In this document: positions 1 through 5,131 of the stretch, in pieces
Layout: each line of letters opens with the position of its first letter
Position numbering within the stretch: the first letter of the stretch is position 1
Origin: Collinsella sp.
GTDB taxonomy: Bacteria; Actinomycetota; Coriobacteriia; Coriobacteriales; Coriobacteriaceae
Length of the DNA stretch: 9,155 nt
Reading direction: 5' to 3'
NCBI GenBank assembly: GCA_019419405.1
Contig: DYAA01000120.1
Coordinates: forward strand, 1-9,155
Program-made: the position numbers and the translations under genes
The notes under the pieces: generated by a model
The model's input: only the letters and a program-made list of their open reading frames with translations
Databases searched by the model: none
Told to the model about the DNA's origin: nothing

Positions 1-2
1 AA

Positions 3-21
3 CCACCCGCTACGCGGGTGG
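3..21 (+). repeat. IS200 left-end hairpin
   Basis: A perfect 8-bp stem (CCACCCGC at 3-10, GCGGGTGG at 14-21) closes a TAC loop. It shares the CCACCC/GGGTGG stem with the hairpin at 680-702, as expected for the paired ends a Y1 transposase recognises as single-stranded DNA. A smaller second hairpin, GGCTT/AAGCC (30-34 and 39-43), follows at once. Confidence 0.7.
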
Positions 22-41
22 AGACAAACGGCTTTACAAAG

Positions 42-103
42 CCACCCCTCCGACCGATATTGACGATTGTTCAGGCCGTCAAGAATTCGAGTCGAAGGGG
101 TGG
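42..103 (+). promoter_or_regulatory. tnpA leader with sequestered ribosome-binding site
   Basis: CCACCCCT at 42-49 is perfectly complementary to AGGGGTGG at 96-103, which contains most of the tnpA Shine-Dalgarno (GAAGGGG, 94-100). In RNA this would be an 8-bp stem covering the ribosome site. Enterobacterial IS200 is known to keep its transposase low with a 5' UTR stem that masks the ribosome site; the same logic here is inferred. CCACCC at 42-47 could instead pair with GGGTGG at 16-21, giving an alternative fold. Confidence 0.4.
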
Positions 104-108
104 TCGCC

Positions 109-567
109 ATGGCCCAGAAGGCCTACAGCCTTTCCCACACGAAGTGGATGTGCAAGTACCACATCGTGTTCACGCCGAAGTATAGGCGCAAAGTGATCTA
201 CAACCAAATCAGGAGCGACATAGGGGAGATCCTCAGGAAGCTGTGCGAGTACAAGGGGATCGAGATAATCGAGGGGCACCTGATGCCCGACCACGTGCAC
301 GTGCTGCTGGCGATCCCGCCGAAGTACAGCGTCGCGAGCGTCATGGGCTACCTGAAGGGGAAGAGCTCGCTGATGATATTCGACAGGCACGCCAGCCTCA
401 AGTACAAGTTCGGCAACAGGAAGTTCTGGGCGGAGGGCCACTGCGTGTCCACCGTCGGCCTGAACGAGGCGACGATCGCCAAGTACATCAGGGAGCAGGA
501 GTCCCACGACATCGCGCTGGACAAGCTGAGCGTGAAGGAGTACGAGGACCCCTTCAAGAGGGGGTGA
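109..567 (+). CDS. tnpA: IS200/IS605-family Y1 transposase TnpA
   Basis: This 152-residue protein is a single-domain HUH transposase that cuts and rejoins single-stranded element ends through a 5'-phosphotyrosine link. The metal-binding HUH motif is H62-V-H64, in MPDHVHVLL. The likely catalytic tyrosine is Y126 in KYIREQ, and Q130, four residues on, matches the third metal ligand of this family. The length is normal for TnpA and nothing is interrupted, so it may be active. I chose ATG 109 because GAAGGGG ends eight bases upstream; an in-frame TTG at 67 lacks such a site and would add 14 residues of leader. Codon use differs from the sugar genes: several AGG arginine, ATA isoleucine and GGG glycine codons where the lac and gal genes favour CGC/CGT, ATC and GGC. 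That suggests a horizontal origin. Confidence 0.93.
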   Translation: MAQKAYSLSHTKWMCKYHIVFTPKYRRKVIYNQIRSDIGEILRKLCEYKGIEIIEGHLMPDHVHVLLAIPPKYSVASVMGYLKGKSSLMIFDRHASLKYKFGNRKFWAEGHCVSTVGLNEATIAKYIREQESHDIALDKLSVKEYEDPFKRG

Positions 568-570
568 TCC

Positions 571-671
571 CGCCGGTTCGACCGGCGCGCCACGGGTCAA
601 GATGCGCTAGGCCTGGACGAAGTCCGGGCCCGCGCCTTTAGACGCGAGCCCGGGGCCCGTGGGTTATACCC
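571..671 (+). other. Structured non-coding tail of the IS element, possible relic of a tnpB right end
   Basis: Between the tnpA stop and the right-end hairpin lie three successive potential hairpins: CGCCGGT/ACCGGCG (571-577, 581-587, TCG loop); CGGGCCCGCG/CGCGAGCCCG (625-634, 643-652, one mismatch); and GGGT/ACCC (661-664, 668-671). The middle one has an apex of GCGCCTTTAGACGC, preceded by GAAG. From memory this resembles the GAAGCCC..GCCTTTAGGC..GGG signature common at the 3' ends of tnpB-carrying IS605 elements, where the right end doubles as the guide-RNA scaffold. No reading frame of note covers the segment. That it is RNA is an inference. Confidence 0.35.
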
Positions 672-679
672 TAAGAGCA

Positions 680-702
680 AACCACCCTTTTTAAGGGTGG
701 TT
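680..702 (+). repeat. IS200 right-end hairpin
   Basis: A perfect 10-bp stem (AACCACCCTT at 680-689, AAGGGTGGTT at 693-702) has a TTT loop. Its stem sequence matches the left-end hairpin. It is followed by TTCTGATTTG, so it could also act as a weak terminator for the transposase transcript. Confidence 0.7.
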
Positions 703-708
703 CTGATT

Positions 709-943
709 TGTTGAACACATGGTCGCTACGTCCGCGCCCGGCTCAAACGGTCAGCAATCATCCGTGAACGATATTTGTTCAAAAAAGAACAAAGATAAAC
801 AAATAGTTGTTGCAGTTACTGTTCGAATGTGTTCAAATAAACATGAACAGTGAAGAACCGCACATTCAGATGCCCGGATCTGAACGCGATTCAACACTTC
901 CAAACAGAAACTACGCACCTGCGTATCTCTCAAGGAGGATGTC
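709..943 (+). promoter_or_regulatory. lacABC promoter region with clustered GTTC/GAAC operator-like sites and leader
   Basis: The AT-rich stretch 771-850 contrasts with the GC-rich surroundings. It holds an inverted repeat TTTGTTC-N6-GAACAAA (774-793), a 10-bp direct repeat TGTTCGAATG/TGTTCAAATA (820-829, 830-839) and TGTTCA-N8-TGAACA (830-849). Isolated sites are TGTTGAACA (709-717) and TGAAC (765-769). Repeats spaced one helical turn apart suit cooperative binding by a DeoR-type repressor such as LacR, which controls lacABC in other Gram-positives; that assignment is inference. I see no convincing -35/-10 pair. The remainder (about 850-943) is a leader ending in AAGGAGG (932-938). Nothing notable is seen in 718-764. 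Confidence 0.45.
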
Positions 944-1372
944 ATGAGAGTTGTAATCGCTTCCGATGCCGACGGTATGTCGATGAAGGAGCCCATCAAG
1001 GAGATGCTCATCGCCGACGGTCACGAGGTCGTCGACTATTCCGAGACCCCTGCCGCGGACTTTGTCGATTCCGCGACCGCCGTTGCCAAGGACCTGCTGG
1101 AGCACAAGGATTCCCAGGGCTTCGCATTCGATAAGTACGGTGTCGGCTCCTATATGGCCGCCGTCAAGATCAAGGGCATGGTCGTCGCCAACATTTCCGA
1201 CGAGCGTTCCGCTTACATGACCCGCGAGCACAACGGCTCGCGCATGGTCACCATGGGCCCGGGCGTTGTGGGCACCGAGGTCGCAAAGAAGATCGCCCGC
1301 GAGTTCCTGCGCGCCCAGTATGCTGGCGGCCGTCACCAGATCCGTGTCGACATGCTCAACAAGATGGCCTAA
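944..1372 (+). CDS. lacA: Galactose-6-phosphate isomerase subunit LacA
   Basis: LacA pairs with LacB to convert D-galactose-6-phosphate to D-tagatose-6-phosphate, the first cytoplasmic step after PTS uptake of lactose or galactose. The 142-residue product has the RpiB/LacAB fold and the typical LacA length. Family landmarks are the N-terminal strand RVVIASDADG, DERSAYMTREHN at about 86-97, and the LacA-type C-terminus GGRHQIRVDMLNKM (128-141). It has no cysteine at all, as expected, because the catalytic cysteine is supplied by LacB; at the equivalent place it reads DKYGVGSY (63-70). The ATG at 944 follows AAGGAGG by five bases. It is the first gene of lacA-lacB-lacC, 63 bases before lacB. 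Orthology to the lactococcal and staphylococcal proteins is judged by eye. Confidence 0.95.
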   Translation: MRVVIASDADGMSMKEPIKEMLIADGHEVVDYSETPAADFVDSATAVAKDLLEHKDSQGFAFDKYGVGSYMAAVKIKGMVVANISDERSAYMTREHNGSRMVTMGPGVVGTEVAKKIAREFLRAQYAGGRHQIRVDMLNKMA

Positions 1373-1435
1373 CGAGAGCCACCGAGAACTCGAACTTCTA
1401 CCTCAACTTGTGAATTCAGACGAAAGGACGTTCTG

Positions 1436-1960
1436 ATGAAGAAGACCATCGCAATCGGTTGCGACCATATCGTTACGGACGAGAAGATCTATCTGGCCGA
1501 CCGCCTGGAGCAGGCTGGCTACAAGGTGCTCGACTGCGGCACCTACAGCCACACCCGTACGCACTACCCCATCTACGGCAAGGCCGTGGGCGAGGCTGTT
1601 GCCAGCGGCAAGGCTGACTTTGGCGTGGCCCTGTGCGGCACCGGCATCGGCATCACCAACGCCGTCAACAAGGTTCCCGGCGCCCGCTGCGCCCTGGTTC
1701 GCGACATGACCTCTGCCCTGTATGCCCGTCGCGAGCTCAACGCCAACATCGTGGGCTTTGGCGGCAAGATCACCGGCGAGTTCCTGATGGCCGACATCAT
1801 GCTTGCCTTCCTGGAGGAGCCCTACGACAAGACTCCCGAGCACGATGCCTTGATCGCCAAGATCGATGCCTGCAATAAGGCCGACGCCGAGGCTCAGGCC
1901 GACCCGCACTTCTTTGACGAGTTCCTGGAGAAGTGGGACCGCGGCGAATACCACGACTAA
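1436..1960 (+). CDS. lacB: Galactose-6-phosphate isomerase subunit LacB
   Basis: This is the catalytic partner of LacA in galactose-6-phosphate to tagatose-6-phosphate isomerisation. It has 174 residues, against about 171 in lactococci. Visible landmarks: IAIGCDHIVTDEK near the N-terminus (the D10-H11 pair matches RpiB substrate residues), RTHYPIYGK (41-49), the active-site loop C67-GTGIGI, ALVRDMTSALYARRELNAN (86-104), and the almost invariant C-terminus FLEKWDRGEYHD. The ATG at 1436 is preceded by AAAGGA (1423-1428) with seven bases between. The stop codon is embedded in TAAGGAGGT, a perfect ribosome-site sequence with no start codon in range. A hairpin repeat follows directly. Confidence 0.96.
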   Translation: MKKTIAIGCDHIVTDEKIYLADRLEQAGYKVLDCGTYSHTRTHYPIYGKAVGEAVASGKADFGVALCGTGIGITNAVNKVPGARCALVRDMTSALYARRELNANIVGFGGKITGEFLMADIMLAFLEEPYDKTPEHDALIAKIDACNKADAEAQADPHFFDEFLEKWDRGEYHD

Positions 1961-1963
1961 GGA

Positions 1964-2016
1964 GGTTCCGGCGTTCTACCGAACGCCAGACCAGTCGACG
2001 CTGCGAAGCCATCTGG
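1964..2016 (+). repeat. Intergenic hairpin repeat, copy A (lacB-lacC)
   Basis: The segment begins GGTTCCGGCGTTCTACC and contains a perfect stem GGCGTTC (1970-1976), TACC loop, GAACGCC (1981-1987), then a shared tail with GTCGACGCTGCG (1994-2005). A second copy starts at 3120 with the same order. One stem pair has changed compensatorily: G1971-C1986 here, C3127-G3142 there. Base pairing therefore appears conserved. It fills part of the 197-base lacB-lacC gap. The rest of that gap (2017-2157) shows no gene and no clear promoter. Confidence 0.6.
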
Positions 2017-2157
2017 CGGGCGAGCTACTCTGATAAAACTTTTGCTTGCTGAGCTCGTGTGCGTCGTTTTGGCGGTACCCGGCATTCTGCAGCTTTTTAA
2101 TTGACGGCTCGCGTTTCTGTGAGGGGCGCGGGCCGGTTTTCTAAACAGGAGTCCAAC

Positions 2158-3093
2158 ATGATTCTGACCGTTACCATGAACCCGTCGATTGATACGCGCT
2201 ATCAGCTCGACAAGCTGATCATCGACGATGTTAACCGCGTGATGCCCGAAAAGACCGCTGGTGGCAAGGGCCTCAACGTGAGCCGTGTGCTGTTGCAGCT
2301 GGGTGACGACGTGCTCGCGACCGGCCTGCTTGGCGGCCACATGGGTGCCTATATGGCCGAGCTCATGGATGCCGATGGCGTCAAGAATGACTTTGTGCCC
2401 ATCGCCGGTGAGACGCGCATTTGCCTGAATATTCTGCACGAGGGTAATCAGACCGAGCTGCTGGAGAGCGGCCCGCAGATCGCCCCGGCCGAGCTCGAGG
2501 CCTTTACGGCCAAGTTCGCCGAGCTTGCAGCGAAGGCGGACGTTGTGACGCTTTCGGGCTCGCTGCCGCGTGGCGTCGATGCCGGCTACTATGCCGAGCT
2601 CGTCAAGATCGCCGAGGAGGCGGGCGCTAAGGTGCTGCTCGACACCTCGGGTGCATCGCTGGAGGCCGCGCTGGAGTCCGACGCTAAGCCTGAGCTCGTA
2701 AAGCCCAACCTGACCGAGATTAATGGCCTGCTAGGTACGTCCTTTACGACCGATGATATCGATGCCTTGCGTGAGGCGCTTGCCGCCGATGGCCGCTTTG
2801 CCGGTATCCCTTGGGTTGTCGTTTCGATGGGCACTGCCGGCTCGGTGGGCTTCCATGAGGGTCGCGCGTTCCGCGCCAAGACGCCCGCGATTGCGGCAGT
2901 GAACGCGACGGGTTCCGGCGACTCGACCATCGCCGGCTTTGCGCATGCCATTGCTGCTGGTGCCGACGACATCACGGTGCTCAAGACCGCCAATACCTGC
3001 GGCAAGCTCAACGCCATGGATCCCAAGACTGGCCACCTGGTCATGGACCGCTGGGACGAGATCTACAACAGCGTTGTCGTGACTGAACTGTAG
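2158..3093 (+). CDS. lacC: Tagatose-6-phosphate kinase LacC (PfkB family)
   Basis: LacC phosphorylates tagatose-6-phosphate with ATP to tagatose-1,6-bisphosphate, which LacD aldolase (not in this window) would split to triose phosphates. The 311-residue protein has both PfkB signatures: the N-terminal GGKGLNVSR (35-43) and the C-terminal anion hole VNATGSGDSTIAGF (248-261), with catalytic base D255. Also visible are TMNPSID at 6-12 and VKPNLTE at 181-187. Sequence alone cannot exclude 1-phosphofructokinase, but position directly after lacA-lacB supports LacC. I chose ATG 2158 for its AGGAG (2147-2151) six bases upstream and because TMNPSID starts at its normal place; an upstream TTG at 2101 would add 19 unlikely residues. 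The 197-base gap before it contains a hairpin repeat. Confidence 0.92.
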   Translation: MILTVTMNPSIDTRYQLDKLIIDDVNRVMPEKTAGGKGLNVSRVLLQLGDDVLATGLLGGHMGAYMAELMDADGVKNDFVPIAGETRICLNILHEGNQTELLESGPQIAPAELEAFTAKFAELAAKADVVTLSGSLPRGVDAGYYAELVKIAEEAGAKVLLDTSGASLEAALESDAKPELVKPNLTEINGLLGTSFTTDDIDALREALAADGRFAGIPWVVVSMGTAGSVGFHEGRAFRAKTPAIAAVNATGSGDSTIAGFAHAIAAGADDITVLKTANTCGKLNAMDPKTGHLVMDRWDEIYNSVVVTEL

Positions 3094-3100
3094 GGTTACG

Positions 3101-3174
3101 CGGTTTTACCAAACCTATTGGTTCCGCCGTTCTACCGAACGGCGGACCGGTCGACGCTGCGCGGGCCGCATTTG
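3101..3174 (+). repeat. Intergenic hairpin repeat, copy B with an extra mini-hairpin (after lacC)
   Basis: The core stem is a perfect 9 bp, CCGCCGTTC (3124-3132), TACC loop, GAACGGCGG (3137-3145), followed by GGTCGACGCTGCG (3149-3161), matching copy A. Immediately upstream is a smaller hairpin of the same design, GGTTT-TACC-AAACC (3102-3115). AACC (3112-3115) can also pair with GGTT (3120-3123), so alternative folds compete. The shared motif is GTTYTACCRAAC with Y and R covarying. Confidence 0.6.
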
Positions 3175-3195
3175 GACAATCTGACGTTCAACTTC

Positions 3196-3230
3196 AAGGG
3201 CGCGACCAGAAGGTCAGCGCCCTTTCGTTT
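3196..3230 (+). terminator. Rho-independent terminator of the lacABC operon
   Basis: AAGGGCGC (3196-3203) pairs with GCGCCCTT (3217-3224). Inside, GACC (3204-3207) pairs with GGTC (3212-3215) around an AGAA loop, with one bulged A. TTTCGTTTCG follows. It lies 103 bases past the lacC stop and is plus-oriented. Confidence 0.65.
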
Positions 3231-3302
3231 CGCGTCACCTTGTCTCAAATGCGACCCGCTCGCTGTCCGTCCTCTACCTGCGGCGTTGTCTTGCTCCGGA
3301 TG

Positions 3303-3331
3303 CGGCAGTTAGGGACGTTCCTTTTCTGCCG
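3303..3331 (+). repeat. GGGAC-core hairpin in the lacC-galT gap
   Basis: CGGCAG (3303-3308) and CTGCCG (3326-3331) flank a loop containing AGGGACGTTCC. It shares the G-rich GGGACGTTC core with the palindrome at 3355-3410, while its stem is unrelated. Confidence 0.4.
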
Positions 3332-3354
3332 GCAGTCTGGGATATTCCTTGGGG

Positions 3355-3410
3355 TAGTCATTGGGGACGTTCTTTAATGACTAGTCGTTTAAGAGCGTCC
3401 CCAATGACTA
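3355..3410. repeat. 56-bp near-perfect palindrome without spacer
   Basis: Two 28-base arms meet at the palindromic centre GACTAGTC (3379-3386). By eye 25 of 28 positions match, and two of the three mismatches would be G-T wobbles in one strand's RNA. The outer 20 bp (3355-3374 with 3391-3410) contain only a single wobble. Each half carries GGGGACG. The left half is itself a mini-hairpin, GTCATT (3357-3362) to AATGAC (3376-3381). It lies between the two converging operons and codes for nothing. Confidence 0.7.
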
Positions 3411-3415
3411 CACGC

Positions 3416-3456
3416 AAAAACGGCGCCCGCCGGCGATGTTGCCGGCGGGCGCCGTT
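3416..3456 (-). terminator. Rho-independent terminator of the galKT operon
   Basis: A perfect 16-bp GC-rich stem (3419-3434 with 3441-3456) has a six-base loop. On the minus strand it ends in TTTTT (3416-3420 read in reverse) before GCGTG. It lies about 47 bases past the galT stop. The other strand lacks a comparable T run, so it is chiefly a minus-strand terminator. Confidence 0.85.
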
Positions 3457-3471
3457 GTCTTGAAGACGAAG

Positions 3472-3502
3472 TGATCCGTTTTCCTCCGTCCCCAAGGGAT
3501 CA
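3472..3502 (-). repeat. GGGGAC-core hairpin directly after galT
   Basis: TGATCC (3472-3477) and GGATCA (3497-3502) are inverted arms around a 19-base loop, which on the minus strand reads CTTGGGGACGGAGGAAAAC. It abuts the galT stop codon. The architecture is the same as at 3303-3331 and 3357-3381: unrelated stem, GGGGACG core. Confidence 0.4.
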
Positions 3503-5131
3503 TTACAGTGAGTCGATAAAGCGCTGTTGGGCGGCGCGGCCGGCTTCGTCCCACTTAAAGACGCCGGCGTTGTCGAGCACGTGGCCAAACACCACGCCGA
3601 CCTCCTCGTGCAGGATGTCGATGGCGTTGTCCGCCGTAAGCTCGTCGGCGCGGCGGGCAAAGACGTCCTCGGCCCATGCGGCGTGGCTGCGGCAAAGGTC
3701 GTCGCCCTCGAGCGCACCGGCAAGGTCGTAGCTGGCATCGGTCTTGGCCGCCAACAGGTGCTCACGGACAGCGCCGAGCTCGGGAACCAGGCGCGGCGGC
3801 AAAATGGCCAAGCCCATGACCTCGATCAGGCCGATGTTCTCCTTTTTAATATGGTGATACTCGGCATGCGGGTGGAAAACGCCCAGCGGATGCTCGTCGG
3901 TCGTGATGTTGCAGCGAAGTGCCAGGTAGGCCTCGTAAATCTCGCCACCGGCATTGCCGCGGAAGTCGACGCGGCGGATGACGGGCGTCACGGTGTTGTG
4001 CGCTACGCCGTCGGCCGTGTGCGCGATAACGCCCACAGACTCATCGGTCCACTCGCGCCAGGCGAGGATAATCTTCTCGGCAGCGTCGAGCAACTGGGCG
4101 CGGTCGTGCGAGCGCAGTCGCAGCACCGAAAGCGGCCACTGCAACACGGTACCGCTGACCTGGTCAAAGCCGGGCACGCTAAACTGCGAGACTTCGGTGG
4201 CATGCATCATGGGGAACTCGTGCGCGCCGCCCTGGAAGTGGTCGTGCGACAGAATCGAGCCGCCCACGATGGGCAGGTCGGCGTTGGAGCCGATAAAGTA
4301 GTGCGGGAACAGGTCCACAAAATCGAGCAGGCAGGTCAGCCCCTTGCGGTCGACGTGCATCGGACGATGCTCGGAGCTCATGGCAATGCAGTGCTCGTTA
4401 AAGTACGCGTACGGGCTGTACTGGAAGCCCCAACGCTCGCCGTCGAGCTGGATGGGGATAACGCGCAGATTCTGGCGGGCGGGATGAGCGCCGCCGTCAG
4501 CCGCGGCGGAGCGTCCGGGGTAACCCTCGTTCTCGATGCAGAGCTGGCAGGCGGGATACTTCTCGCCCATGTTCTTGGCTGCACCTGCCGCGGCGATATC
4601 GCGCGGGTCCTTCTCGGGTTTGGACAGGTTGATGGTGATTTCAAGATCGCCCCAGTTGGTGGGGGTGCTCCATTTGATGTTGCGCGCGATGGCGGCACGG
4701 CGCACGTAGCCGGCGTCGCAGCACAGGCCGTAGAACCAGTCGGTCGCGGCGCGGGGCTCGTTGACGCCCATGCGGCCGGTAAACTCGTCAATCACGGCAG
4801 ACGGGCGCGGCATGAGCGCGCCCATGATGCGCATGGCGATGCGGTCGCGGCCCGATGCCGTGTCCTCGGCGGCGCCGTTGGCAACAGCCGCCTCGGCAAG
4901 CGCGGCAAGTGTGCCTTCAAGGTCAAAGTTGGGCAGGGTATCGGGGTGCAAGAGCGAGAGTTTCTCGACCTGGAGCGCCCAGGCCATGTCGAGCGCCGGG
5001 CCCGTAGCACCGATGCACTCGAGAATGGTGTTATACGCCCAGATGCGATCGTCCTGGCCGATCATCGATCGGTGGATGGCGTACTCGATCAGGTTCTGCG
5101 CGGCCTCGCGCACGTCAGTCATTACAGCCAT
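3503..5131 (-). CDS. galT: Galactose-1-phosphate uridylyltransferase, class II GalT
   Basis: GalT exchanges galactose-1-phosphate with UDP-glucose to give UDP-galactose and glucose-1-phosphate, the second Leloir step. The 542-residue product belongs to the longer class II type seen in Firmicutes and relatives (usually nearer 500). Landmarks: ITINLSKPEKDP (165-176), YPACQLCIENEGYPGR (192-207), SPYAYFNEH (239-247), the nucleotidyl-transfer histidine motif SHDHFQGG (295-302), and HPLGVFHPHAEYHHIKKEN (414-432). ATG 5131 overlaps the end of galK by ten bases and has GGGGG about ten bases upstream. A second in-frame ATG at 5122 forms TAATG with the galK stop and would suit translational coupling; it gives 539 residues. 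The long opposite-strand open frame here is a high-GC shadow. Confidence 0.95.
   Translation of the reverse strand: MAVMTDVREAAQNLIEYAIHRSMIGQDDRIWAYNTILECIGATGPALDMAWALQVEKLSLLHPDTLPNFDLEGTLAALAEAAVANGAAEDTASGRDRIAMRIMGALMPRPSAVIDEFTGRMGVNEPRAATDWFYGLCCDAGYVRRAAIARNIKWSTPTNWGDLEITINLSKPEKDPRDIAAAGAAKNMGEKYPACQLCIENEGYPGRSAAADGGAHPARQNLRVIPIQLDGERWGFQYSPYAYFNEHCIAMSSEHRPMHVDRKGLTCLLDFVDLFPHYFIGSNADLPIVGGSILSHDHFQGGAHEFPMMHATEVSQFSVPGFDQVSGTVLQWPLSVLRLRSHDRAQLLDAAEKIILAWREWTDESVGVIAHTADGVAHNTVTPVIRRVDFRGNAGGEIYEAYLALRCNITTDEHPLGVFHPHAEYHHIKKENIGLIEVMGLAILPPRLVPELGAVREHLLAAKTDASYDLAGALEGDDLCRSHAAWAEDVFARRADELTADNAIDILHEEVGVVFGHVLDNAGVFKWDEAGRAAQQRFIDSL

Larger units (their letters stand above)
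1..717 (+). mobile_element. IS200-type (IS200/IS605 family) insertion sequence, left tip missing
   Basis: The element is recognised from a Y1 HUH transposase gene (109-567) flanked by subterminal hairpins with related stems: CCACCCGC/GCGGGTGG at 3-21 and AACCACCCTT/AAGGGTGGTT at 680-702. Family elements have such imperfect palindromes near each end instead of terminal inverted repeats, and make no target duplication. Cleavage in this family falls some bases outside each hairpin, so the true left end is probably before base 1. The right end is somewhere around 705-720 and is not resolved. No tnpB is present. It lies just upstream of the lacABC promoter region, in the same orientation. Confidence 0.85.

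Noticed and set aside
2040..2157. Possible separate promoter for lacC (TTGACG at 2101-2106)
   Set aside because: No acceptable -10 lies 16-18 bases downstream (the sequence is GGGCGC), so I do not call a promoter.
3118..3312. A 64-codon plus-strand frame after lacC
   Set aside because: It begins inside the hairpin repeat and runs through the lacC terminator. There is no ribosome site and the protein has no family look.
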